This document shows, piece after piece, positions 16,382 to 26,127 of a stretch of DNA of 64,000 nucleotides (its first letter is position 1; the number at the start of each line of letters is the position of its first letter). The notes below the pieces were generated by a model. That model did not search any database. It was not told the DNA's origin and worked only from the letters and a program-made list of their open reading frames with translations. The stretch covers positions 7,652,001 through 7,716,000 of the forward strand of contig NZ_CP064686.1 of the NCBI RefSeq assembly GCF_023100905.1, in the 5' to 3' direction. The translations under genes and the position numbers were made by a program. The DNA is from Bradyrhizobium sp. 4 (GTDB lineage Bacteria > Pseudomonadota > Alphaproteobacteria > Rhizobiales > Xanthobacteraceae).

Positions 16382-17910
16382 CTGCGCCAACCACATTCTC
16401 CGTCGCGCTCCACAACGAGACGGCCACCGCGCAACTGATGGCCGACCTCGCGCTGCTGGTCGGCCCCGGCGATGTCATCACGCTCACCGGCGATCTCGGG
16501 GCCGGCAAGACCGCGGCGGCGCGTGCCATGATCCGCTACCTCGCCGGCGACGATGCACTGGAAGTGCCGAGCCCGACCTTCACGCTGGTGCAGGGCTACG
16601 AGCTGCCGCCATTCCCGGTGATGCATGCCGACCTCTACCGCGTCGAGGACGAGAGCGAGCTCGAAGAGATAGGGCTGGCGCCGCTGCCGGAAGCAACCCT
16701 CGTCCTGATCGAATGGCCGGAGCGCGCACCGTCGGCGATGCCTCAAGACCGCATCGACATCGCGCTGACGCACCGGCCGGCATTGGGCTCGAATGCACGC
16801 GCCGCCGACATCACCGGCCATGGCAATGCTGCCGCCACCGTCGCGCGGCTGCAGGCGCTGCGCGAATTCCTCGATGCATCCGGCTACATGGAGACAACGC
16901 GCAAGCGCATGGCGGGCGACGCCTCGACCCGCTCCTATGCGCGGCTGCTCCGCGACGACGAAATCGTCATCCTCATGAATTCTCCGCAGCGCCCGGATGG
17001 TGCTGCCATGTACAACGGAAAATCCTACAGCGCCGCGGTGCATCTCGCCGAAAACATCAAACCCTTCGTCGCCATCGACGAGGGCCTGCGCGCGCAACGA
17101 ATCTCCGCGCCCGCAATCCATCATTCCGACCTCGACCATGGATTCCTGATCAGCGAAGACTTCGGCAGCGAAGGCGTGATCGAGGGCGATCCGCCGCGCC
17201 CGATCGTCGAACGCTACGAAGCCGCGGCCGATTTACTGGCCGCGCTGCACGGCAAGACGCTGCCGGAAACGCTGCCGCTCGGCGGGCAGACCTACGCCAT
17301 TCCCGTCTTCGATACCGAAGCGCTGCTGATCGAAATCGGCTTGATGCCGGAATGGTACCTGCCCGATCGCAATGCGCCGCTCGACGACGAGAAGCGCGCC
17401 GCATTTTTCGCGATGTGGCGCGAGCTGCTGAAGAAACCGCAGGCCTCGCCGAAGACCTGGATCATCCGCGACTATCACTCGCCGAACCTGATCTGGCTCG
17501 GGAATCGCACCGGCATCGAACGCGTCGGCGTGATCGATTTCCAGGACACCGTGCTGGGGCCGCAATCGTACGACGTGGTGTCGCTGCTCCAGGATGCCCG
17601 CATCGACGTGCCCGAGGCGATCGAACTGACGCTGCTGTCGCGCTACATCAAGGCTCGCCGCGCGAGCGACGCGAGCTTCGACGCGGCCGGCTTCGCCGAG
17701 CTCTACGCCATCATGTCGGCGCAGCGGAACACGCGTCTGCTCGGCACCTTCGCCCGCCTCAACCGCCGCGACGGCAAACCGCATTATCTGCGTCACCAGC
17801 CGCGGATCTGGACCTATCTCCAGCGCTCCCTGGCGCATCCCGCGCTCGCCCCTCTGCGCGACTGGTATGTCGCCAACGTCCCGCCGCCCCAAGGCCCGGC
17901 CCAAGACTGA
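16378..17910 (+). CDS. Fusion of TsaE ATPase and AmgK-type sugar kinase
   Basis: A two-domain protein of 510 residues. Residues 1-150 are TsaE, the ATPase of the t6A37 tRNA-modification complex (Walker A TGDLGAGKTAAARA, then VPSPTFTLVQGYE and HADLYRVEDESELEEIGL). Residues 165-500 are an aminoglycoside-phosphotransferase-fold kinase (GDASTRSYARLL, catalytic loop IIRDYHSPNLIWL, metal motif GVIDFQDTVLGP), matching AmgK, the anomeric N-acetylmuramate/GlcNAc kinase of cell-wall recycling. Its partner MurU is two genes downstream, which supports the AmgK call. It overlaps divL by ATGA. The TsaE-kinase fusion is, to my knowledge, widespread in alphaproteobacteria; whether the halves cooperate is unknown. 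Confidence 0.92.
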   Translation: MTAPTTFSVALHNETATAQLMADLALLVGPGDVITLTGDLGAGKTAAARAMIRYLAGDDALEVPSPTFTLVQGYELPPFPVMHADLYRVEDESELEEIGLAPLPEATLVLIEWPERAPSAMPQDRIDIALTHRPALGSNARAADITGHGNAAATVARLQALREFLDASGYMETTRKRMAGDASTRSYARLLRDDEIVILMNSPQRPDGAAMYNGKSYSAAVHLAENIKPFVAIDEGLRAQRISAPAIHHSDLDHGFLISEDFGSEGVIEGDPPRPIVERYEAAADLLAALHGKTLPETLPLGGQTYAIPVFDTEALLIEIGLMPEWYLPDRNAPLDDEKRAAFFAMWRELLKKPQASPKTWIIRDYHSPNLIWLGNRTGIERVGVIDFQDTVLGPQSYDVVSLLQDARIDVPEAIELTLLSRYIKARRASDASFDAAGFAELYAIMSAQRNTRLLGTFARLNRRDGKPHYLRHQPRIWTYLQRSLAHPALAPLRDWYVANVPPPQGPAQD

Positions 17911-18024
17911 AAGGCCAGTAGGGGCTGAAACGACTGATTCGGGGCCCGATTTACCGGCTGTTAGCCAAGATGCCGGTAATCTCGCGGCGGAGCAGCCGGA
18001 TGATTACGGGCTGGAGCAGGGCAG

Positions 18025-18342
18025 ATGGCGGTGAAGACGGACGAGCGCGGCAACAGCCGGGTTGTTTTCGAGCGCGGGATCGCGGCCCAGATGATGGGTA
18101 TCGACGGCACCTGGCGGCGCGACTGCACCATGGAGGACGTCTCCGACAGCGGCGCCAAATTGACCATCGACGGCTCGGTCGAAGGCTTGCATCTGAAGGA
18201 GTTTTTTCTGCTGCTGTCGTCCACCGGACTTGCGTACCGACGCTGCGAGCTCGCCTGGGTCAATGGCGACCAGATCGGCGTCAACTTTCTCAAGCTCGGC
18301 GACAAGAAGAAAAAGGCGCGTTCCACATCCATCGGGGCGTAA
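18025..18342 (+). CDS. PilZ-domain protein
   Basis: A small single-domain protein of 105 residues. RVVFERG near the N-terminus and DVSDSGAKL about 20 residues later resemble the two c-di-GMP contact motifs of PilZ domains (RxxxR and D/NxSxxG), and the rest alternates strand-like segments (FFLLLSSTGLAYRRCELAWV, QIGVNFLKLG). The first motif is not a perfect RxxxR, so c-di-GMP binding is uncertain. It ends in a basic KKKKARS tail. It sits between the AmgK fusion and murU, suggesting a regulatory link to wall recycling or simply co-transcription. GGAGCAGGG lies before the ATG. Confidence 0.8.
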   Translation: MAVKTDERGNSRVVFERGIAAQMMGIDGTWRRDCTMEDVSDSGAKLTIDGSVEGLHLKEFFLLLSSTGLAYRRCELAWVNGDQIGVNFLKLGDKKKKARSTSIGA

Positions 18343-18466
18343 CGGCAACACCCGTCGTACAAGCGTCATGGCAGGTGGTTAAGGCGGTTAAGACGCGGTG
18401 CGGTCAGTCGAACCTCGTGTTAGGATTGCTGCGAACGCGAAATCAGTAGGTCTGAGAAAGCGAAGG

Positions 18467-19189
18467 ATGTCCGTCAAACCGACCAAAGCCATGGTGCTCG
18501 CCGCAGGGTTCGGCCTGCGCATGCGTCCGTTGACGGACAAGATGCCGAAACCGATGGTTCCGGTGGCCGGCCAGCCGCTGCTCGACCATGTGCTCGACAA
18601 GCTCGGCCAGGCCGGCGTGAGCGAGGCGGTGGTCAACGTGCACTACCTGCCGGACCAGATCATCGATCACACCGCATCCCGTCAGCATCCGCGCGTGACC
18701 ATCTCGGACGAGCGCGACCAGGTGCTCGGCACCGGCGGCGGCGTGGTCAAGGCACTGCCGCTGCTCGGGGACGCACCGTTCTTTCACGTCAATTCCGACA
18801 CGCTATGGATCGACGGCGTGCGCTCCAACCTGACGCGGCTCGCCGAAAACTTCGATCCCGCGCGGATGGACATTTTGCTGCTGATGGCGCCGACGGCGAC
18901 CAGCATCGGCTATAGCGGCCGCGGCGATTACGGCATGCTGGCCGACGGCGCCCTGCGCAAGCGCAAGGAAAAAGAGGTCGTTCCGTTCGTCTATGCCGGC
19001 GCAGCGATCCTGTCGCCGTCGATCTTCGCCGATGCCCCCACGGGCGAGTTCTCGCTGACCAAGATGTTCGACCGTGCCAACGAGCAGGAGCGGCTGTTCG
19101 GCCTTCGCCTCGACGGCGTCTGGATGCATGTCGGCACGCCCGATGCCGTGCACGCGGCGGAAGAGGCGTTTCTGGAGAGCGTGGCGTAG
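18467..19189 (+). CDS. murU: Nucleotidyltransferase, MurU-like (MurNAc-1-P uridylyltransferase)
   Basis: A 240-residue sugar-1-phosphate nucleotidyltransferase. The N-terminal signature is AMVLAAGFGLRMRPLTD followed by KPMVPVAGQPLLDH; the metal-binding Asp is in HVNSDTLWIDG and the second Asp is in GVWMHVGTPDAVHAAEE. Its position after the AmgK fusion points to the anabolic recycling route in which AmgK phosphorylates MurNAc and MurU makes UDP-MurNAc, bypassing MurA and MurB. The start is the ATG of MSVKPTKAM; the frame extends upstream to 18398 without family sequence. Related mannose- or glucose-1-P transferases are the alternative call. Confidence 0.85.
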   Translation: MSVKPTKAMVLAAGFGLRMRPLTDKMPKPMVPVAGQPLLDHVLDKLGQAGVSEAVVNVHYLPDQIIDHTASRQHPRVTISDERDQVLGTGGGVVKALPLLGDAPFFHVNSDTLWIDGVRSNLTRLAENFDPARMDILLLMAPTATSIGYSGRGDYGMLADGALRKRKEKEVVPFVYAGAAILSPSIFADAPTGEFSLTKMFDRANEQERLFGLRLDGVWMHVGTPDAVHAAEEAFLESVA

Positions 19190-19219
19190 GGCTGCGCTAT
19201 TGTCCCGGACGCGGTGCCA

Positions 19220-19307
19220 GGGCGGGCAAAGCGAAGCGTGCCCACCATCTAAGCTGAAACTCGCGGAAACATGGTGGGCGCGGCGCGTCGCGCCTTTGCC
19301 CACCCTA
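19220..19307. repeat. Intergenic inverted repeat (GGTGGGCA family)
   Basis: The left arm GGGCGGGCAAAGCGAAGCG, ending GCCCACCAT, is an imperfect reverse complement of the right arm beginning ATGGTGGGCGCGG and ending CCTTTGCCCACCCTA. It fills most of the murU-addB gap and is a third dispersed palindrome family of the window. It has no terminator T-run. Confidence 0.75.
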
Positions 19308-19414
19308 CCGCACCTGTATTGGTCCGGCGAACAGCGGGGACTATCTCCCTTCCGCCCATATCCATTTGAGTCCGCCTCCCTATATTGGCGCCTGATTCCC
19401 GAATCAGGCAGCTC

Positions 19415-22400
19415 ATGCGCGTTTTCAGCGTTCCAGTCTCAGTTCCGTTTCTGCGCACCGTCGTCGCAAGCCTGCTTGACGGTCGGCTGGTCGACGGCTT
19501 TGAGGCGCGCAAGGAGCCGGCACGGCTGGCGGATGCCACGCTGTACCTGCCGACACGACGCGCCATGCGCGTCGTCCGCGAGATTTTCCTCGACGAGATG
19601 AAGGCGGACGCCGTCGTGCTGCCGCGCATCGTCGCGCTCGGCGACATCGACGAGGATGAACTCGCTTTCGCCGATGAGGGCGAACAGTTTTCCGACGCAA
19701 CGCCGCTCGATATTCCGCCGCGGCTCGGCGAGCTCGAACGGCGGCTGACACTGGCGCACCTCGTCGCGGCCTGGGCCAAGGGCCCGGTGCTGTCTCCGCT
19801 CGTCGTCGGCGGCCCCGCCTCGACGCTGGCACTGGCGTCCGATCTCGCGCGGCTGATCGACGACATGGTCACGCGCGGCGTCGACTGGAGCGCGCTCGAC
19901 GGCCTCGTGCCCGATATGCTCGATCGGTATTGGCAGCACTCGCTTGAATTTTTGCGCATCGCGCGCATCGCCTGGCCCGGTCATCTCGCCGAGATCAACC
20001 GGATCGAGCCCGCTGCCCGCCGCGACCTTCTGATCGATGCCGAAGCCAAGCGGCTGACCGCGCATCCCCATGGCCCCGTGATCGCGGCCGGCTCGACCGG
20101 CTCGATGCCGGCCACGGCAAGATTTCTCCACGCAGTCGCCTCGCTGCCGCATGGCGCCGTGGTGCTGCCCGGCCTCGACACCGATCTCGACGACGATGCC
20201 TGGCGCAGCATCGGCGGCGTCCGCGACTCGCTCGGCAAGTTCGCGGAGCATCCGGTCTCGAACCATCCGCAATACGCCATGCACGCGCTGCTGGATCGCT
20301 TTGGCATCAAGCGCAGCGACGTCGATATCCTCAAGCCTCCGGCGGAAGGCGGCCGCGATCTGCTGGCGTCGGAATCGATGCGGCCGTCGGCCAAGACCGA
20401 GATCTGGCACGACCGGCTGAAGCAGCCGGATGTGGCCTTAAAGATCACCGGGGGCATGAAGAACCTCGCGGTTGTCGAAGCTCCCAATCCTGAAATGGAA
20501 GCGCTCGCGATCGCCATTGCGATGCGCGAGGCGAGGCATCTCGACAAGTCCGCAGCGTTGGTTACGCCCGATCGCGCGCTGGCGCGGCGCGTGATGGCCG
20601 CGCTGAGCCGATGGGATCTCGCATTCGATGATTCCGGCGGCGACGTCCTGATGGAAACCTCCGCCGGCGTCTTTGCGCGACTGACAGCGGAGGCGGCGAC
20701 CAAGGGATTGGAGCCGCCGACGCTGCTGGCGATGCTGAAGCATCCGCTGTGCCGGCTCGGCCGGGCGCCCGGCGCATGGAAGGCGGCGATCGAAGGCCTG
20801 GAGCTCGCTTTGTTGCGCGGAACGCGGCCGCCTGCGGGCACCGCCGGCCTACTGCGCGAGTTCAATCGATTCCGCGAGGAGCTGGCAAAGCTGTGGCGCA
20901 GCGAGGTCTCCGCACTGCACAAGGCCGAGCCGCGTGCACGTCTCAAGGCGGAAGACCTCGATCGTATTCAGGCGCTGATCGATAGCTTGCGACAAGCCTT
21001 GGCGCCGATCGAGAGTCTTGCTTCATCAAAGCCGTACGACTTCGCCGAACTCGCGCATCGGCATCGCGAGATCATGATCGAGCTATCGCGCGACGAGCAG
21101 GGCATCCCGCTGGCGTTCGAGGAGCGCGAAGGCCTGGCGCTCGCGAGCGCCTTCGACGATCTCCTGCGCAGCGGCACCACCAGCGGATTGATGGTCACGC
21201 TGCCCGACTACGCAGACGTGTTCCAGACCGCATTCAGCGATCGCGCGGTGCGGCGGCGGGACAGGCCGGGCGCGCGGCTTCAGATCTACGGCCCGCTGGA
21301 ATCGCGCCTGATGCAGGCCGACCGCATCATCGTCGGCGGGCTGATCGAGGGGGTCTGGCCACCGGCGCCGCGCATCGATCCGTGGCTGAGCCGGCCGATG
21401 CGGCACGAGCTGGGCCTCGATCTGCCGGAACGCCGGATCGGCCTCTCTGCGCATGATTTTGCGCAGTTGCTCGGCGGCGACGAGGTCATCCTCACCCACT
21501 CCGCCAAGGCTGGCGGCGCGCCGGCGGTCGCCTCGCGCTTCCTGCATCGGCTAGAGGCCGTCGCGGGCGATGCGCACTGGAAGGCCGCGATTCGCGCGGG
21601 CGAGAAATACGTGCAGTTCGCAGCCGCGCTGGACCAGCCCGACGAGGTGAGGCCGATCAAGCAGCCCGAGCCGCGACCGCCGCGCGCGACCCGCCCGCTC
21701 AGGATGTCTGTGACCGGGATCGAGGACTGGCTGCGCGATCCCTATACGATCTACGCAAAACACATTTTGCGGCTCGACGCGCTCGATCCCGTCGACATGC
21801 CGCTGTCGGCCGCCGACCGCGGCTCGGCGATCCACGATGCGCTCGGGGAGTTCACGGAACGCTACGCCACGAATCTGCCCGACGATCCCGCGCGGGTGCT
21901 GCGCGCGATCGGCGAAAAATACTTCGCGCCGCTGATGGAGCGACCCGAGGCGCGGGCGCTGTGGTGGCCGCGCTTCCAGCGCATCGCGCGCTGGTTCGGC
22001 GAATGGGAAACGGCGCGGCGCGACGCGATCGAGGCGATCGCCGCGGAAACTCGCGGCGAGATTTCGATCCCGCTCGACCATGGGCGCAGCTTCCGTCTCT
22101 CCGCCCGCGCCGACCGCATCGAGCGGCGCCGGGGCGGTGGCTACGCCATCCTCGACTACAAGACCGGCCAGCCACCGACCGGCAAGCAGGTCCGCATGGG
22201 CCTGTCGCCGCAGCTCACGCTGGAAGCCGCAATCCTGCGTGAGGGCGGTTTTCCCGACATCGACGCCGGCGCGTCCGTGAGCCAGCTCGTCTATGTTCGC
22301 CTGAGCGGCAATAATCCGCCGGGCGAAGAACGCATTCTCGAACTCAAGTTCAAGCAGGGCGACGAGCCGCAGCCGCCTGATACGGCCGCCGCCGAAGCAC

Positions 22401-22561
22401 GGGCCAAGCTCGAGGCGCTGATCCGCGCCTTCGAGGACGAGAACCAGCCCTACACCTCGTTGAACCTGCCGATGTGGACGAATCGCTACGGCGCCTATGA
22501 CGATCTCGCCCGGATCAAGGAATGGTCCGCGGCCGGCGGATTGGGGATCGAGGAATGGTGA
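19415..22561 (+). CDS. addB: AddB, helicase-like subunit of the AddAB double-strand-break enzyme
   Basis: Alphaproteobacterial AddB, partner of AddA in resecting double-strand DNA ends and loading RecA. The chosen ATG gives MRVFSVPVSVPFLRTVV and 1048 residues. The middle has the UvrD-like fold without strong motor motifs (IIVGGLIEGVWPP, PWLSRPMRHELGLDLPERRI). The C-terminal RecB-type nuclease begins at SVTGIEDWLRDPYTIYAKHI, has GSAIHDALGEF and the metal/Lys motif YAILDYKTGQPPTGKQ, and ends with QLTLEAAIL. The iron-sulfur cysteines of firmicute AddB are not seen, as usual for this lineage. The stop overlaps the start of addA. Confidence 0.95.
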   Translation: MRVFSVPVSVPFLRTVVASLLDGRLVDGFEARKEPARLADATLYLPTRRAMRVVREIFLDEMKADAVVLPRIVALGDIDEDELAFADEGEQFSDATPLDIPPRLGELERRLTLAHLVAAWAKGPVLSPLVVGGPASTLALASDLARLIDDMVTRGVDWSALDGLVPDMLDRYWQHSLEFLRIARIAWPGHLAEINRIEPAARRDLLIDAEAKRLTAHPHGPVIAAGSTGSMPATARFLHAVASLPHGAVVLPGLDTDLDDDAWRSIGGVRDSLGKFAEHPVSNHPQYAMHALLDRFGIKRSDVDILKPPAEGGRDLLASESMRPSAKTEIWHDRLKQPDVALKITGGMKNLAVVEAPNPEMEALAIAIAMREARHLDKSAALVTPDRALARRVMAALSRWDLAFDDSGGDVLMETSAGVFARLTAEAATKGLEPPTLLAMLKHPLCRLGRAPGAWKAAIEGLELALLRGTRPPAGTAGLLREFNRFREELAKLWRSEVSALHKAEPRARLKAEDLDRIQALIDSLRQALAPIESLASSKPYDFAELAHRHREIMIELSRDEQGIPLAFEEREGLALASAFDDLLRSGTTSGLMVTLPDYADVFQTAFSDRAVRRRDRPGARLQIYGPLESRLMQADRIIVGGLIEGVWPPAPRIDPWLSRPMRHELGLDLPERRIGLSAHDFAQLLGGDEVILTHSAKAGGAPAVASRFLHRLEAVAGDAHWKAAIRAGEKYVQFAAALDQPDEVRPIKQPEPRPPRATRPLRMSVTGIEDWLRDPYTIYAKHILRLDALDPVDMPLSAADRGSAIHDALGEFTERYATNLPDDPARVLRAIGEKYFAPLMERPEARALWWPRFQRIARWFGEWETARRDAIEAIAAETRGEISIPLDHGRSFRLSARADRIERRRGGGYAILDYKTGQPPTGKQVRMGLSPQLTLEAAILREGGFPDIDAGASVSQLVYVRLSGNNPPGEERILELKFKQGDEPQPPDTAAAEARAKLEALIRAFEDENQPYTSLNLPMWTNRYGAYDDLARIKEWSAAGGLGIEEW

Positions 22562-25500
22562 AGGCACCGCGCCCCATCCCGGATGAAGTGCGCGCCAGGC
22601 AAGCGCGCGCATCGGATCCGACCGCCTCGGCTTTCGTGTCGGCCAATGCCGGCTCGGGCAAGACCCATGTACTGGTGCAGCGGGTGATCCGCCTGCTGCT
22701 CGCGGGCGTGCCGCCGGAAAAAATTCTCTGCATCACCTTCACCAAGGCGGCCGCCGCCAACATGGCCGAGCGCGTGTTCACCACGCTCGGGCATTGGGTG
22801 ACACTCGACGACACCGCACTCGATGCAGCGATTCGCGCGGTCGGCATCCCGCACCCCACTGCAAAATTGCGGCGCGACGCACGAAAGCTGTTCGCCTGTG
22901 CGTTGGAGACGCCGGGCGGGCTGAAGGTGCAGACCATCCACGCGCTGTGCACCCGCCTGCTCCAGCAGTTTCCGTTCGAGGCCAACGTGCCGGCGCGCTT
23001 CGCCGTGATCGACGAGCGCGACCAGACCGACATGATGGAACGCGCCAATCTGAAGGTGCTGCTGGAGGCCGCGCGCGACCCTGACAGCGTCACCGGCCGC
23101 GCGCTGCTGACCGCGATGGCGAGCGCCGCCGATGTCACCTTCAAGGAAGTGGTGCGCGAGGCTTGCCTGAGCCGCGATCACTTCATGGCCTGGACCGATG
23201 AAGCCGGCAGCGCGGAGCTGGCTGCTGCGCAGATGTCGGCCGCGCTGGGCGTGGACGCGAGCGATCGGATCGAGGACGTCGAGACCGAGATTGTCGACGG
23301 TCCATTCCTGCCGCGATCGCGCTGGGATGACATCGCTTTTGCACTGGAGGACGGCAGCAAGTCCGACAACGACCAGGCCTGCCGGCTTCGCGAGGCAAAG
23401 GTGTTTTCCGGCGGCGCGCAGGTCGATGCCTATCTCAGCGTTTTCCTGACCGACGAAAAGCTGCCGCGCAAGGCGGTGCTGACCAAGAAGTTCTGCGATC
23501 ACAACCCGTCCGTCGCCCGCCTGTTCGAGAACGAGGCGCAGCGCGTCAGTGGGTTGGTCGAGAAGCGCCGTGCGGTGACCATGCGGGACCGCACCGCCGC
23601 CCTGCTGCATATCGCGACGGCGGCTGCCGCAAACTACCGCCGCGAGAAGCAGGAGCGCGGTCTGCTTGACTATGACGATCTCATCGACAAGACGCTGGCG
23701 ATGCTCGACCGCGTTTCCTCCGGCTGGGTGCATTACAAGCTCGACCGCGGCGTCGATCACGTGCTGATCGACGAAGCCCAGGACACCAGTCCGCGGCAAT
23801 GGGACATCGTCGCGCACATCATCTCGGAGTTCACCGCCGGCGAGGGCGCGCGCGAGGGCCTGAACCGCACCGTCTTCGCTGTCGGCGACGAGAAGCAGTC
23901 GATTTTCTCGTTTCAGGGGGCTCAGCCCCGAGAATTCGACGCGCGCCGGCGCGAGCTGCACCGCAAGTTCACGGCCGCCGGACTGAAATTCGATCCGGTC
24001 GCCTTCACCTATTCCTTCCGCTCCGGCGCCGCGATCCTGCATTCGGTCGACCACGTCTTCCGCGAGCCCGCGATCTACAAGAGCATCCATTCGGTCGAGA
24101 CCGGTCATCCCCTGCACAATGCACTCGGCGATGCCGGTCCCAGCGTGATCGAGCTGTGGGACCTTGCGGAGGCCGACGACAGGCAGGAGATCGAGGGCTG
24201 GCGCGCGCCGTTCGACGGCGTCGCCGCCACCAGCCCCGAGGTGAAGCTCGCGCGCCGCATCCAGACCGAGATCAAGCGGCTGGTCGAGAGCGGCACGCTG
24301 ACCGGGCACGAAGGCGAGCGGCGTCCGCTCCGCTATGGCGACATGCTGATCCTGGTGCGGCGGCGCGGCAATGCCTTCGACGCGGTGATCCAGGCGCTGA
24401 AGCACGCCAATGTTCCGGTCGCCGGCGCCGACCGGCTCAAGCTCACCGAGCACATCGGAATCATCGACCTGATGAATCTCGCGGACGCGCTGTTGCTGCC
24501 GCAGGACGATCTCGCGCTCGCGGTGGCGCTGAAGAGCCCGCTGTTCGGGCTCGGTGACGACGATCTGTTCCAGCTGGCCTGGGATCGCAAGGGATCGCTG
24601 CGCCGCGCGCTTGGCGAGCATGCCGCGACAAGCGAAAAATTTACCGCGGCGTTGCGACGCCTCGAAGCCTGCGAAACCCGAGCCCGCGAGGAGACGCCGT
24701 TCGCCTTTTACGCCTGGCTGCTCGGGGGCGACGGCGGACGCGCGCGCATGCTGCGCCGGCTCGGCCATGAGGCCAATGACGCGCTCGACGAATTCCTGGA
24801 ACTGGCGCTGAATTACGAGCGCAAGGCGCCGGCCTCGCTGCAGGGTTTCATGGCCTGGCTGCGCTCGGCCGATACCGAGGTGAAGCGCGACATGGAGATC
24901 TCGCGCGACGAGGTGCGGGTGATGACCGTGCACGGCGCCAAGGGCCTGGAGGCCTCGGTCGTGTTCATGGTCGACACCACATCGTCGCCTGCGGATTCGC
25001 AGCGGCTGCGGCTGATCCAGGTCCCGCGCGGCAATGGCGGCGAGGTGGTGGTCTGGGCCGGACGCAAGGCGGACGATCCCAAGCCCGTCGCCGACGCCCG
25101 CAAGGCGATGCTCGAGGAGACCGAGGACGAATATCGCCGCCTGCTCTACGTTGCGATGACGCGCGCCGCCGACCGGCTCATCGTCGGCGGCTGCATGCCC
25201 GGCAACATGAAGACGGTCCGCAAGCTGAGCTGGTACGATCTGGTCGACACCGGGCTCGCCGGCTCGGGCCTGGCGAAAGAGACGATCGAGACGCCGCTGG
25301 GAAAGGTGACGCGCTTCTCCCGACCGGAGGATGTCGTGGCGCTGGGCATGCCCGCGGTCTCGTTGGACCAGGCGACCGCGCTCCCGGGCTGGCTGCGGAC
25401 ACGGGCACCACGCGAGACCATCGACGACGATCCGGTGCGCCCCTCCGGCCAGCCGTCCGGGGACGGCCGCGCGGTGCTGTCGGGCGAATCACTGCAGTCC

Positions 25501-26064
25501 CGCGCGCTCGCGCTGCAACGCGGCACGCTGGTGCATCGGCTGCTGCAATCGCTCCCCCACATCGCCACTGAGCGCCGGCGCGAGGCCGCGCTCGGCTTCC
25601 TGGCGCGCAATGCCGCAGACTGGGCGGAGGCCGACCGGACCGCGCTGGCCGACAAGGTGCTCGCCTTGATCGCCGAGCCGCGGTTTGCGCCGGTGTTTGC
25701 CGCCGGCAGCCGGGCGGAGGTCGCGATCGTCGGCAGACTGGAGCGGCAGGGCCGCTCCCCAGCGCTGGTGTCCGGCCAGATCGACCGGCTGGTCGTTCGG
25801 CCGGATGAGGTCCTGATCGTCGATTTCAAGACCAATCAGGCGGCTCCCAAGAGCGCCGCCGCGGCGCCCGCCGCCTATGTCCGGCAGCTTGCGCTGTACC
25901 GGGCGGTGCTTTCGAAGCTTTATCCCCAAAAGCCGGTCCGCGCCGTCCTGCTCTGGACCGAGTCCCTTGAATATATGGAGATTTCGGCTCCCGCGCTGGA
26001 CGCGGCGCTGGCATCTCTTCATCTCGGTGTGAGCGTCCTTGACCCGGCAAGGAGCCATTCATAG
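22555..26064 (+). CDS. addA: AddA, UvrD-type helicase/nuclease subunit
   Basis: The motor subunit of AddAB, a superfamily-1 3'-5' helicase with a C-terminal nuclease, 1169 residues. Motifs are Walker A (SANAGSGKTHVLVQRV), Ia (CITFTKAAAANMAERV), II (VLIDEAQDTSPRQW), III (VGDEKQSIFSFQGA), V (VMTVHGAKGLEASVVF) and VI (LLYVAMTRAADRLIVGG). The nuclease has RGTLVHRLLQSLP and VLIVDFKTNQAAP. The start is the ATG within the overlap with the addB stop, preceded by GAGGA; an earlier in-frame ATG at 22522 has no clear ribosome site. Translational coupling with addB fits equimolar complex formation. Confidence 0.96.
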   Translation: MVKAPRPIPDEVRARQARASDPTASAFVSANAGSGKTHVLVQRVIRLLLAGVPPEKILCITFTKAAAANMAERVFTTLGHWVTLDDTALDAAIRAVGIPHPTAKLRRDARKLFACALETPGGLKVQTIHALCTRLLQQFPFEANVPARFAVIDERDQTDMMERANLKVLLEAARDPDSVTGRALLTAMASAADVTFKEVVREACLSRDHFMAWTDEAGSAELAAAQMSAALGVDASDRIEDVETEIVDGPFLPRSRWDDIAFALEDGSKSDNDQACRLREAKVFSGGAQVDAYLSVFLTDEKLPRKAVLTKKFCDHNPSVARLFENEAQRVSGLVEKRRAVTMRDRTAALLHIATAAAANYRREKQERGLLDYDDLIDKTLAMLDRVSSGWVHYKLDRGVDHVLIDEAQDTSPRQWDIVAHIISEFTAGEGAREGLNRTVFAVGDEKQSIFSFQGAQPREFDARRRELHRKFTAAGLKFDPVAFTYSFRSGAAILHSVDHVFREPAIYKSIHSVETGHPLHNALGDAGPSVIELWDLAEADDRQEIEGWRAPFDGVAATSPEVKLARRIQTEIKRLVESGTLTGHEGERRPLRYGDMLILVRRRGNAFDAVIQALKHANVPVAGADRLKLTEHIGIIDLMNLADALLLPQDDLALAVALKSPLFGLGDDDLFQLAWDRKGSLRRALGEHAATSEKFTAALRRLEACETRAREETPFAFYAWLLGGDGGRARMLRRLGHEANDALDEFLELALNYERKAPASLQGFMAWLRSADTEVKRDMEISRDEVRVMTVHGAKGLEASVVFMVDTTSSPADSQRLRLIQVPRGNGGEVVVWAGRKADDPKPVADARKAMLEETEDEYRRLLYVAMTRAADRLIVGGCMPGNMKTVRKLSWYDLVDTGLAGSGLAKETIETPLGKVTRFSRPEDVVALGMPAVSLDQATALPGWLRTRAPRETIDDDPVRPSGQPSGDGRAVLSGESLQSRALALQRGTLVHRLLQSLPHIATERRREAALGFLARNAADWAEADRTALADKVLALIAEPRFAPVFAAGSRAEVAIVGRLERQGRSPALVSGQIDRLVVRPDEVLIVDFKTNQAAPKSAAAAPAAYVRQLALYRAVLSKLYPQKPVRAVLLWTESLEYMEISAPALDAALASLHLGVSVLDPARSHS

Positions 26065-26127
26065 GTTGACGCCATGATCTCGGGCGCGATTCCCGTCGCG
26101 CCCTTCTCTCAGGTACGAGGTACTCCC

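Noticed and set aside
16335..17921. Plus-strand open frame of 528 codons overlapping the TsaE-AmgK gene in another frame
   Set aside because: Arg-rich nonsense text; the real frame shows Walker A and kinase motifs.
22495..24933. Minus-strand open frame of 812 codons opposite addA
   Set aside because: Long only because of GC bias in the reverse frame; no domain is visible, while addA has every helicase motif on the plus strand.
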